A stretch of DNA of 64,000 nt from Charina bottae (taxonomy: Eukaryota > Chordata > Lepidosauria > Squamata > Charinaidae): contig JALMGJ010000005.1 in NCBI GenBank assembly GCA_023362775.1, forward strand, positions 83,772,921 through 83,836,920, read 5' to 3'. Every line of letters starts with the position of its first letter. The first letter of the stretch is position 1. Below the pieces are notes generated by a model. That model did not search any database and was not told where the DNA came from. It worked only from the letters and a program-made list of their open reading frames with translations. This document shows, one piece after another, positions 34,125 through 46,348 of the stretch. The translations under genes and the position numbers were made by a program.

Positions 34125-34370
34125 ACCCAAAGTCATCCCCATTACATCGTCCCATCCCACCCGATCTTGCAGAGAGGGCATGCTGCGAACCCCCTCTATG
34201 AAAGAATTCCATCTAGTGGGGTCTCGGAGGCAAGCCTTCTCTGCAGCGGCGCCTGCCTATGGAACACCCGCCCCCCCAGAGATAAGACAGGCCCCTTCAC
34301 TCCTGGACTTCAGGAAAAAATTATAAACTCGGCTCTGTGATCTCGCCTGGGGCTTATCCAGCCTGTGCTT
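34125..34370 (+). mobile_element. L2/CR1-group LINE 3' fragment
   Basis: ATTACATCGTCCCATCCCAC, AGAGGGCATGCTGCGAACCC and GCAAGCCTTCTCTGCAGC parallel the copy at 62220-62335. A deletion has removed the upstream part; the MER1-like hAT element sits just before it. Confidence 0.75.
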
Positions 34371-34989
34371 CAACATCTCCAGTGATAGTCTGTTCCCAGC
34401 CAGTCTGTTCCGTTATTGAACAGCTCTTAAGGTTGGGGGGGGGGGGAATCTGGATGTCTGGCCAAAATCGATTTCCTTGTAAGTTAAAGCCACTGCTGCT
34501 TGCCTTGTTTTCTGGTACAGGAAACATTCTCTTTCCAGGCAAGAGATGTTCCCAGAAACAAATTACTAACCAATGCAGCTTCTGTAAAATGGGTGCTGTA
34601 TACTTGGGCACTCAGTGTTGCCTGTATCTGAACCAAGTAAAGTTTCCAGAAACGTCAGCAGCAGATGCATAGTGCGCATTACAATAATTCATCCTAGATG
34701 TGTAGAAAATCCCAACTATGGCTAGATTAAACCTGTAAGAGATGGGCTGGGCAAACACCCTCTGGCAGTGGCTTTTGTTTGACACAGAACAAGATTATTC
34801 CTAAACTCCAGCCTGGTTCTTCAAAAAGAACCCTGTTCCATCCAAAATAGACTGAACCTCTTTTCTTTGGGAGATCACCTTCCCAGCCTTGCCGTATTTG
34901 TCCCAACTCCAAGCTCTGACATTTGCAGGCAAGGGTGGTGGTGTCTATTCCACTTTAGAAGTCAAAGAATTTAAGGCAAATCCAGCTGC

Positions 34990-35034
34990 ATGGATTTATT
35001 TATTTGTTTGTTTATTTATTTATTTATTTATTGA
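34990..35034 (+). repeat. (TTTA)n microsatellite
   Basis: ATTTATTTATTTGTTTGTTT followed by TTTA units in SEC24C intron 1; the start resembles a reversed LINE tail. Confidence 0.9.
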
Positions 35035-35153
35035 ACAGACTAACAAATGCTAATAAAAACTCAGAAACCAATATTATAACATAATGATCACACACACACA
35101 CCTTCTCTGTTAGAACTTAAGTTCTACTTCTCAGTGTTCTTAATGGTCTAAGG

Positions 35154-35280
35154 CAGGGCTTTCCAAAGTTTTCCCGCGGCGACACACCAACCGCCATTGG
35201 TGTGTCGCCGCGGGAAAACCCGGAAGTGCCGCCGTTGCGGCAGCGCGCAAAAACCCGGAAGCGCTGGGTTATCATACATA
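35154..35280. mobile_element. Left part of a hAT-type MITE (same family), 3' end lost in a CCTT tract
   Basis: It starts CAGGGCTTTCCAAAG like the copy at 9072 and contains a perfect 22-base inverted repeat (35169-35190 and 35197-35218, 6-base loop). The right terminal repeat is missing; the sequence runs into a (TCCT)n microsatellite. Confidence 0.75.
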
Positions 35281-35350
35281 TCCTTCCTTCCTTCCTTCCT
35301 TCCTTCCTTCCTTCCTTCCTTCCTTCCTTCCTTCCTTCCTTCCTTCCTTC
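35281..35350 (+). repeat. (TCCT)n microsatellite, about 17 units
   Basis: Uninterrupted run of 70 bases following a truncated hAT MITE. Confidence 0.98.
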
Positions 35351-37654
35351 GAAGGCACTTAGAGATTCAGCTAATTGTGGGAGATATGCTGGTTCATATG
35401 ATGTAGTCTTGTACCATAGTGGCTCCCTTTGCCTAGAAGTTATCTCACATAATGTTTTACACAAACATTGGTTTTTGTAAATTTTCATATTCTTTCAAAT
35501 TACATACCACTGGCATAGAAACTAAATGAGAAGAAAAGAAATGGCTGTTATGTGCTCTTAAGATTGTAAAATGGTTGCTATTAATTACAGGGATGGAAGG
35601 CCACCCATTTTTTGGTCAGCTCTACAGCTCAAAAAATTGCCTTTCTAGATTTGAACAAGCATTCCATTGCAGAAGTCTTGCCTAGAAGACTATTGAGAAA
35701 TTATAAACAGATTAATTGTACATTTGAGCATATAAAAAAGTTTAATTGATTGGTCTGTACATTCTTTAATTTTTTGCAAATAATAAAATACTAAATAAAT
35801 TGTCTCCAAAGTTTCAGTTAAGTTCATTTTTAGCCTTAATTGGAGAGGCAGAGTTCTGAACTTGGGGCCTTTTGTATTCTAAGCCTGTGTTCTACCCCAA
35901 GTCGTACTCCTTCCCTGGAGCACCAACAAGGCATTCTGTGATAACATAACTTTCATCTATTTTTGCATTAGAATAAATTTGAATGAATTCCATTCAGATT
36001 CCTTCAGATCAACAGCCAAACCTTTTCTTCTACCTGCTCCTACTTGTCCTCCAGAATGGTAGATACCAAAGTTGTTCACTCTTTGTAGATGGCAATATTT
36101 TGTTCCCAGTGTTGCACCCCAACAGCTCCAAAGGAGACTGTGAGACTCTTCATGTATTCCAAATATTCAGGCCCTCGTGCATCAGCTGTAAGAAACCTAA
36201 AGTTTGTATCTGAAATTTCTGATATCTAATATGTACTCTTTGCAGCAAGGTCATTTTAAAAACTTATTTTTATTGTTTATATGTAGGAAAACGTCAAGGA
36301 AATACATACGTGTATGTATATATGTGCATACACATACACCAAAGAAAAAAAGAAAAAAATCAGTGAAACGAAACACCCATGGTGGATATGGAGAAGAAAC
36401 AGAACAGGTTATACTTTGCCCACACAAAATCACTTTGCTTAGTCTTTCCATTACATTCAAAGGCTGAGAGTGAACTTTTTTTTATTTAGAATTTTAGCTG
36501 CAGGTTTTTTTTCCCAAGAATGTAAAATTATATTTTTATATTCTATTTCTAAAATTATCTATACCCCTGTGTATTCAGAGTTCTTCTTGGATTGTAAAAC
36601 TCCCAAGTTTTCAGTATATAATTCAGCATCACATTAACATCCTTGAAATTGATGTTATTTCTCTTCACAAAATTCTATTAACAATAATACAAATGTTAGA
36701 CCAAAATAGGACAACTGTAGAAAGCTCATTTCATGTATCTGAGTCCCCTCAAATATAATACATCTCCAGCATAAAAAAGATTGATACCCAGCCCTTCTTA
36801 AACATCTGCTGAGGTGTCACATGGGAAAATATTCTTTGAATGAAATAAACTCACCTTAAGATCATAAACATAAATTCATGGATTTGTTAAAATAAGGTAT
36901 TCCAAAATTCTTGCAAATTGCCAGTATTTATCTTAGTAACACTCTTCAGCTATCTATGGAAATAAGTTTTCAAAAAGCTTTCTAGTAGAAGTAATTTGGG
37001 CGTGTCAGAGGCTGAAATTCTGCTGGTGGTATGTCCTCGTAATAATTGCCCCTGAACAGAACTTAGCAATCTTTTTAGATATGCCAGGGGAGAGGTCCAT
37101 TAACAAGAAATCTATTCTTTCCTCATGCAGTTGTGCTAATGGAGAGTATTAAAGTAGAATGCCAAGACTGTATATGGAACAGTGCAACAAAACCGGTGGA
37201 ACTGGTTCTCTTGAACCTTCCAAATGGAAGCAAAGATCTTGCAAAGTGATGTTATTGTATCTACTTTCGGAATTATAGATGGCATACCATCTGTGCATAT
37301 CCTGTGAGAATGCTGTTCTGTGTGGAAGAAACACTACATCAGCAAAATAATTGACTGATATAAATGGCCTTCTGCCCAGATTGCCCATATAATAATTGGG
37401 TGCTAGAGTTCAGTCTCTCTGAAGATCAGAACCAAACACACAGTGTTTTATCTCCAGAGACGCTTTCTCATAACATTGTTGAAGCAAAAAGTGGACTGCA
37501 GTGATTTAAATCTGTGGCTGTGCTTTTCTTCCAAGATGAAATGAACCTCTCAGTGAGGATTAAGGGTACAAGGTAGTCTTTCATACAGTTTACTTCTGGT
37601 AGGTATCATAACTAGCAAAGTCTCACGTGTGCCTCTCTACCTGTTTTCAGATGC
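35351..37654. other. SEC24C intron 1, nothing recognised
   Basis: A/T-rich intronic DNA. A purine-rich run near 36340-36360 may be an old L1-like tail. No exon-like segment with matching phase was seen. Confidence 0.5.
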
Positions 37655-37900
37655 AAAAGCATATTTGGAACACAAGGTAAATTAAAAGGTAACGCCGAGG
37701 TATTTAAAAACCCTTCACTTGCTCAATGGTGATATTATTTCTCTTCAAACAATGCATACAACTGTTACGTCTCTTGGTAAAATCACTGCAGTTTTGGATA
37801 ATTGGTGTTTAGCTTGTCTTTGCTACAGTAGGTTGCTAATGCTTGCAGAATTTATGTTAGGCCCTCCTGGGATAAAGATAGAGTAACTACTGTATCAGCA
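37655..37900 (-). mobile_element. Possible R4-like LINE remnant
   Basis: On the minus strand the sequence around 37690-37720 reads like EQVKGF followed by a frame-broken copy of the KYLGV motif, matching LEQVNTFKYLGVVF at 14.3 kb. Heavily decayed; the limits are uncertain. Confidence 0.4.
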
Positions 37901-39111
37901 CATGAAAGGATAGATGTAGGCTTATTTGCCAATATCCATGAATAGAATTCATTCTTTAAAAAAACCTTGGGTAATAGAATTGCTTCAGCCCAAATGCCTG
38001 CTGCTGCTCCCACCAGTCGAAGTAGGGCCTGCTGTCAAACAGAGTGCCTATCCTTACTCAGGTGATGCTTAGTAACCTTGATCTAGTTGCAAGATCACTT
38101 AGGTGGGTTAAGTTAACTGAGCTGGTGCTTTTCAAGTCTGATGTGGCTGAAAGGTCATGCAAGCATCCTAGATTACTTTTGAGCAGTCCTTCTTTCCCAA
38201 AACACTCTCCCTTCCCAATAAGCACTTTGGCCCTTCTCTGTCTTGTGATGTACTATTGGTGCTGTTGACATTCACGTGGACTAGACACGTGAATTAGACA
38301 TCCAAAGTGAGAAATCTAAATCAGAATCCCGTGCAGAGGATCTTGCTCAGCTGGTGAAGAGAGTTTGGTGGGATTGCCCAGCTTTGTTTTTTGCTAAGAG
38401 ATTTGTGGTATGTAAAAATGGAAGGAGGAAGAATCTGTTGAATGTATTTCCCAACAGAATGAAGCTATTGGATGCAACTCATAGTCTGAACAAGTTGTTT
38501 TTTCTTAGGTTTATTATGTAAACTGTATTATGATTCTAGTTGGAATGGGTTCTAGGTAGTTCTCACAAGTTCAAGTGACAAGTCCACTCAAAGGTAAACA
38601 TGCTTTCTGTGGGGTGGCCCATTGGGCAAAGAGCTAATTTGTTTAGGCTTTTTAATCCAAGAGTTTTTATGTTATTTTATTTCTGCTGATAGTTTTATAA
38701 ATATCTTTATATTGTAATATCCTTCTTGCTTTAATTTTTTAAATTTCTTGTATGCCACCCTGAGAACTTGTAGTAAGATGATGTACAAAAGTCGTAAATA
38801 AACAAATAAATTTGTGGGAATTATAATTTAATGTGAATAAAATAGAGGTTTGAGGCTAGATCTAATTATGCTATGCACTAGTCTTCTTTAACAGTGACAA
38901 ATCATCATACTCTTTTGTTTATGTATATATGAGACTCATTTATATAAAATAAGCAGAAGAGCAGATAGGTAAATAACGTTAGGTGAAATAATTAATTCAG
39001 ACCCCACGGAGCCATGTTCTGGAAGCATTGTAATGTCAAATTATTTCTTTCAGCTCTTCCTAGAAATATTACTCTGAGTGATTTCTAAATGATTCTCTTT
39101 CCTTCCTGCAG
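37901..39111. other. SEC24C intron 1, 3' part
   Basis: Unique-looking sequence with a short LINE-tail-like piece (38752-38815, TATGCCACCCTGAGAACTTG). It ends in the acceptor tract of the first coding exon. Confidence 0.5.
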
Positions 39112-39315
39112 GTGAAGATTAGCCTGGGGATGTGAACATAATGAGTGTAAACCAGCAAGCTCACACAGGGCCACCTTATGGGCAATCACAGCCTGGATAT
39201 GCAAATTACCTGCAGCCTGATTATGGAGGACAGCAGATGCAAAGTGTTCCTGCCTCTCAGTATGGTGCTTACAATGGCCCAGCGACTGGATACCAGCAAG
39301 CAGGCCCTCCCCAAG
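39112..39315 (+). CDS. SEC24C: SEC24C exon 2 (first coding exon)
   Basis: The acceptor TTCCTTCCTGCAG ends at 39111 and the donor CCAAG|GTAGGA follows 39315. The ATG at 39141 is chosen because the next residues, [14 protein letters not shown], match the SEC24C amino terminus. The codon nine bases upstream in the same frame is GTG, not ATG. The exon gives residues 1-58 plus one base (phase 1) and is Gln/Tyr/Gly/Pro-rich. The first 29 bases are 5' UTR. Confidence 0.9.
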
Positions 39316-42300
39316 GTAGGAGGAGAGGCCGGTCTTCAGGGGACGGCTTTCGCTTCTGGAACCTTTTAAGGAGGTTCATTATAAGGAGTAATGGTTTCAA
39401 GCTAATAACTTTTACCTTTCACGATTGCAACACAGTTTCCTCGTTGTGAAATACTGGGGGTTGTGAAACTCCATATTATGTAATGCTGCTCTCTGATATT
39501 TGGTAGATTGCAAATAATACATTACAGATTAGCAAGCAGGCTTCCTTGGGCCTTACGTGCATGCTGGGGGCTGGTATAGGGATACGTATAGGTATATGCC
39601 AGCCAAGAAATGTGAAGAAAAATTACACCTGTCAGTAAGAAAAGGCCGTTTGAAGGAGTAGATATTAAGTTGCTCGCTACTGGAAAAGTAGCTTTTGTTC
39701 TTGAAATAGGAATGGTGGGCAAAAGTAGCACATTTGCCATATTTATATTTCTCTGTGCTTATCAGGGAAGGTAACGCAGTGCTCTAGTAATTTTAAGGCA
39801 TGGGGGTGTGAATTAGCAGGAATTTTGTGAAGAGTTCATGCCTGGAGAGTGACTTAGTTAATTTTTTCTGTGTCATTCATGAAGAAAGAATAAAAACCTT
39901 CTAGTTCGTAGAAATTTTATATTCTCATTTACTTGAAAATTTTGCATTACTCCTGACATCTAATGAGAAGTAACAACTTTTTTTAAAAAAAAAACCTGTT
40001 CTATAAAAGCAATATTTATTGCTGGGCAATAAATGTGTGACCAGTTAAGTCTTGCATTGCTTTTAAGTAGTTCAACTTTTGACCTTTTTAGGAGAAAAAC
40101 TGCAAAGATGTAAATGTTATAAAGGAAACATTGTTACACAGTATGTGATCCCAGGAGATTAAGGTAGTCCTCACTTAACAACCACAATTGGAACCAGAAT
40201 TTAGGTTGCTAATCAGTATGGTTGTTAAGCAAGACAGCTTTGCTTAGTGACCGCAATCCCGGCACTCCTAGCTGTCGTCGTTAAGTGAGAATCATGGGTC
40301 GTTAAGTGGATGGAGTCCCAGGTAAAGAATGCGGGGGTGCTGTTTCATATTAAACCACTGGTATCTTAGGGGAAACGGGCATGGTGGCTCAGCGGGTAAG
40401 ACGCCAGGCTTGTCGATTGGAAGGTCGCAAGTTCGGAGGTTCGAATCCCTAGCCCTGCGTGACGGAATGAGCTCCCGCACTTGCCCCAGCTCTTGCCAAC
40501 CTAGCAATTTGAAAGCATGCAAATGCAAGTAGATGAATAGGTACCACTTTGGTGGGTAGGTAACAGCGTTCCGAATGCGTCATGCCGGCCACATGACTGC
40601 AGAAGTGTCTTCGGACAACGCTGGCTCTTCGGCTAACAAACGGAGATGAGCACCGGCCCCTAGAGTCGGACACGACTGCACAAATGTGCGGGGGGAACCT
40701 TTACCTTTACCTTAACTTAGGGGATACATGTAAAGCAAGAGCAATCAAGAACTTCAGTTTACTTGCCCCAATAGAGCCTAGCAAAATACTATATGCAGTT
40801 CAGAAGTCAGTTTGCTATTTAAATAAAATGGAAATCAAAATTTGTAGCTAGTTTGAGATGATCTGCCTGAACATGCTGGAGCAGCAGATGTAGCAACTGT
40901 CCATCTTGATTCATGCCAATAATTATTTAAAAGTGGCCAGTACATACGCAGTTCTGTCACTTATTTTTACATTTTATTTATTTATTTAATTTGTCAGATT
41001 TATCACTGCCCATCTCCCCCAAGGGGGACTCTGGGCGGTTTACATTTGTGCTTGAGGTGTGATTAGTAGACATTGAGGCTCTGCAGCACTTTGGGTTGGA
41101 AGGCAAAAAGTGCTCCAGAGCATGCAGGGATGTGAATGTGGCATTTGTCTGCACTTCCTTCAATCAAAGGCCTCTTTTGGGGGGGTTGCATGACAGCTGC
41201 ACAGTCCCAAGAAAAGACACAACTGTTTTGAGGACTTGCAGACAGGTGCTGCATTCACATCGCCACGCACTGCAAAGGATTTTTTTTTACTTTGAACTCA
41301 AAGTCCTAGTAGAACATTTTAATGCATATTGATTTGTAGAAGCACTTTTGGAAACACAGTTTCTCTCTTCCCTCCGTTCTCCCTGCCTCGTCTATTTTAA
41401 AGGAAATAAATTCAACTAAACCATTGAATGCCAGTGCCACTAAAGCACTCCTCTGGCTGGGCTTGATTGTTTCCTATGCTGCTTTTCAGTCGCATGACTG
41501 TTAGGTAGGAAGGAAAAAGGAATAATTCATTATATGTATGTAATATATTTACTTCTCCATTTTTGCAGTCTGGCATAATACCTATTAATGGGCACGTGCA
41601 AACACATCATTATGCCTTTGCCTTTCCAGGTTACTATCCTTCCCTGGGGTTTCCTTCTAAGAATCCTCCTGTTTCTCTTGATTCTGATGCTTCCTTTGCT
41701 CCTAACTTCCTAGGTAAATGCTTTCCATTTCTCACATGAAAAAAGACTTTCTGATGCATTTCCTTTGAACTGTCGCACTTCATCTGAATATTAAGCTATT
41801 GCAATGTAGGGTTTTGAGAGTAAGAGAAATGAGTGTGCCTGGAAGGCACTTGCATATATTTCCTATAAAACTCATGACAGGAGGCCAAAGCTTTTATGCA
41901 GCAAGTAGTTTCTGCCTCTCAATGCATGGAAATAGCAATAGAAAACATCTGCGTACTATATCATTACATATGGTGATCTGCAGGAAATTGGGTCTGCTTG
42001 CTTGCCCAGAAACACTTCCATATAGCTGCCTCATTGGTTTTAAAACAACTTGTCTGCAGCCCAAACAGAAGAAACAATCTTAGTATGATCACAGATCTAT
42101 CCATCCATCCATCCATCCATCCATCCCACCTTTATTATTTTTATAAATAATGCAAGGTGGGGAACATACCAAATACTCCTTCCTCCTCCTATTTTCCCCA
42201 CAACAGCAACCCTGTGAGGTGAGTTGGGCTGAGGGAGAGTGACTGGCCCAAGGTCACCCAGCCGGCTTTTGTGCCTAAGGCAGGACTAGAACTCTCAGTC

Positions 42301-45300
42301 TCCTGGTTTGCCATTGGCTCCTTCCTAGTGCTGAGAGAGAGGGACTGGCCCAAGATCACCCAGCTGGCTTTCATGCCTAAGGCAGGACTAGAACTCTGAG
42401 TCTCCTGGTTTCTAGCCCGTTGCCTTAACCACTAGACCAAACTAGCTAGCTACATACATACATACATACATACATACATACATACATACATACATACATA
42501 CATTCTAATAACAAAGGTGTTTCCCCAAAATAGTAGAAACACTGAAATGTAAGACAATTTTAACCTGATGGTTAAAACATAGCTGTGGATTAGGGAGCTA
42601 TGAAGAAAATTTCCAAAATTGGGGGTGGGGGTGGTGTTAATAAATAAATAAATTCTAAGCTTTGATTCTGGCCTTTGTGTAATTTATCTGAAAACAGCAA
42701 AGTGTCCATATGTACTAAAACATCTAACTTAAAGTTCTGATCTGTTCACAGATCATAAAGATTTTATTAATTTATTTTAATATGTGCCAACCTGCTACAA
42801 GGATTTGGCTTTTGCCCCTCTACTAACAAATATAAAGACTTTGTTTTCTTTTCTCTTGCTGGCTTTTGCATTATATCAGGATAAAACACTGAGGGGGACA
42901 AGCTAGAATCCCTCATACATACGACACACTGATAAACCATGCACAGAGCTAGTTGTAGTTTATTAGCCATATTTATCAAGCAGGGCTTGAACAGAAGAGC
43001 ATGCACTAACTGCTTCTGTTCATGGCTAAGCTGTTATTAACATATGCCACACTCTCTTTCTTAAACAAGAGTCACATTTTTCCTGTCGTTTGGCAGGTTC
43101 TCTGCCAAATTTCATATGCACCTGATTTTAATTTTTTATTTTCTCTTTCTGATAGTGAAATTCTTGTGTGGCATAAAGATGTAATATGAAAGGATAATTT
43201 ACTACTCTAAGTGCTGTGGGTCTATTTCATGTTGATTGTACGAATGGTCATGCCAACCGTTTTGATAACTGATGTGTAAGTGACATGCAGTTCAATACTT
43301 CTAGGTCCTCTAAGAGCTCCCACCCCATCTGGAGCACCTGCATCAACATCTGGAACATCGATCCCTTCTGGACAACCTGCCTGTAATCAGTTTGGACAAG
43401 GAGATGTACGCAACGGGATACCTGCTTCTACAGTTCCTTTGCATAGGTATTTAAGAAAAGACTGATCAGGGTGTGAACCTGATATTTGTGGGATGGGAGG
43501 ACAGAACACAAATTGCATTCCATTTTTTTACATTTTTGCTATAAGTTCTAGGTTTGCCTGTAGACAGTGCTTGTGGAGATTCCCTATCCCACATGAAATG
43601 TGACCGGGGGGGGGGGGACTTGGAAGCAAGGATTTTCTGCAGGAGCTCCCCTCTTGTGGAAGAATCTCTGACCAGATATAAGATTGGCACCCTCACTCCT
43701 GACGTTTAAGAAGTTGCGGGTGCTCCAAAGCGTGTTTGGGACAGTAGAGTGAGAGATGGCATCTGTAATGAGTAGTGGTGCCACTACTATAAGCATGAAA
43801 TGGAATTATGGATTTCGTTCCATACTCATTGGTTTTATAGTCTCATGTTTTATTCATTTTGTTGTAATGTTGCATATTATTTAAGGGTGTAGCTATATGC
43901 CGTTTAGGGTAATATGACTGAAGTTGCAAAAAGCACTCCATAAATCAATAAATAAAATTCCCCCTGTATGTGAAGCTGCAAAACAATAAACTTAAAATGT
44001 TAATGGGCATATCCTCTGGTTGAAGAAATCAGTACTTCTGATAAAGAATCCTAATAATCTTAAGTGACCCCTAGGGCCTTAACAAATTGGGGGATACTGG
44101 CTTTAAAAAAACATGCTTCTTTATACTTGTTGTCCAGTATCAGTTGAGAATACTTTTAAGGTACTCTCATATCATATTTGAAGCTTAAGTTCCCCCTGAA
44201 ACAACGGCTGGCGACAGCTGGCCACTTCTTTTCCATTGTGCAGCTATAATCCAGACTGGTGTGCATGTACTTATTAAAAGTAAATCTCTCTGGGTTCAGT
44301 GAAGCTTATTCTCACTTAAGCGTTCATAAGACTGTGGATCTCTGCTTTTCTTGTTTCTTGGGCTTATTTTTTCCATCTTCCTAGATGTTTTTATTACTTC
44401 CTCTTTTAATTTTCCCACCTTCTTTTTCCATCTGTTATAGCCAGATCCCGATCATGATGATACACGATAACTCAAGTGCAGATTTGTGCTGTTGTCTAGA
44501 AATGGAGTCTATTATTCGTTGAGTGCAGGACGTAATTATGACTGTGCCCCGGCTGTCATTTTAGGGCTCTTTAGATTAAAAGGAACAGCAGGGAACAGTT
44601 TGGCTTCTTTTTGCCATTCCCTTAGATATGTACCCATATTAAGCTAAGTAACTGCATTATTTTAAGGAACCTTGTTTTAATTTTTGTATTTTATTGTGTC
44701 TAACAATTGTTAGTTTTATTGCTTGTGGTTTTATCTAAGATTGTTTTCTTAAATGTTATTACTCCCTGATTGTCCAGAAAACTGTGGAGGCAGGCAAATT
44801 GTATGGAACAATGGCTGCACTCTTATACTCTTTCATGAAAAAATGGAAAGCAAGTTTTTAGAGTTGTGTCATTCTCATATTTTAAAGTCACAATTTTGGC
44901 CTTCATTCTGTGGGCTGTACTGTGGGAACTCTTGAAAATTAAGCATTTAGGAGAGTTTCTGGTTTTATAGAAGTGAATATGTACTGAAAAAGGAGAGAGA
45001 TTGGATTACATATCATATGCACGAAGATACGTACAAGTCATTGGTGATAAATATTGTCTGAAATGGCAGAGAAAGTAAATTGAGTGTGTAGATAAGAGCT
45101 GACAGCATGTACAGTATCAGGCATGCAGATTGGCATAAGAGTGTTTACCTGGTTATTCTAAAATCCTTTAAAATGGTTGGCCAGCACTGAGAATAACATG
45201 TCCCAATATTAGGATTTTTACCATGGGAGCCTTTGCATGACACACTGATCACTAGTTTAGGAGACCCACGAATAACAACTCTGTGAGAAGACCTGCGGAC

Positions 45301-46317
45301 AGTCAGTGATTCAGTCGCCAAATTTCCCCTAATGTGTAAAAGGTCTTGCATTGGCGAAGACCAGTAAAATATACGACAGATTCTTGGGGAGCACATCTAA
45401 CCATATGTCTATGAAGGTTCTCAGTCATCCAGGTGGAATTGTCTGTAGCTTGAATCATGTCAACTGGATTTCTATTTTCTCAGTGGAAACGTTTCGCTCC
45501 TTATCCAAGGAGCTTCTTCAGTCTGAGCAAAGTTGGTAAGGGAATCCTTAAATATGTTTCTAGGGTGGCTGTGTGACCTTGCACCTAGGGCTAGGTCATG
45601 GTTATTTTGAGATGTTATTTCTAAGTCCCTTTATCATCTAAAGGAGGATCGTTAAGATTACCATGCTGCTGTTGAGCTTGTGAAATGGTCTTAATCTTCC
45701 TAGGCACAGAATACAAAGCAGGGAGGAAGATGGGGGAGAGATTGTGCCTGAGGCCCCCACCTCTATTCAAGGAAGGATTTTCCAAGTTGGCATAAATGGA
45801 TTCCTTGACCCCTCTCTCAAACCACCTATCTTCTCTGTCTAAAATGTGAACATTAATGTCCTCAAATGAGTGTCCTTTTTCCTTTAGATGAAGATAAACT
45901 GCTGACTCTGGTCCTGTGGTGTTACTTCTCCTGTGTTGGGCCATCCTCCTGTACAAAAGTTGTTTGGTTTCTCCAATGTAGAGTTCAGAGCACTCCTCAC
46001 TGCACTGGATTGCATAAACTACATTGCTTTTCTTGTGTTTTGGAGTTTGATCTTTGGGGTGTACAAGCCTCTGTCTCAGTGTGTTGGTGGGTTGAACTCT
46101 ACATTGGGTCTGAACTCTACAGAGGCTCTGCTCTCTGAGATTACTGTGTGATCCTGTCTCTGTTTATTTTATTATTTATTTATTAGTTAAATTTATATGA
46201 CCGCCCATCTGTTACTTCAAAGTCTGTATGTAGACATGTTTTTGGTTTTTTTTTTAATTTTAAGCCACCCAGAGTCATTTTGGAATTGGGTGGCCTTTAA
46301 ATCTTAATAATAATAAC

Positions 46318-46348
<31 letters not shown>

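Noticed and set aside
35281..35350. Tandem tetranucleotide run as a possible CRISPR-like or satellite array
   Set aside because: Plain microsatellite without spacers; eukaryotic context.
39316..39449. Reading through the donor of the first coding exon (adds [12 protein letters not shown]...)
   Set aside because: The GTAGGA donor is good, the next exon joins in phase, and the read-through peptide does not resemble Sec24.
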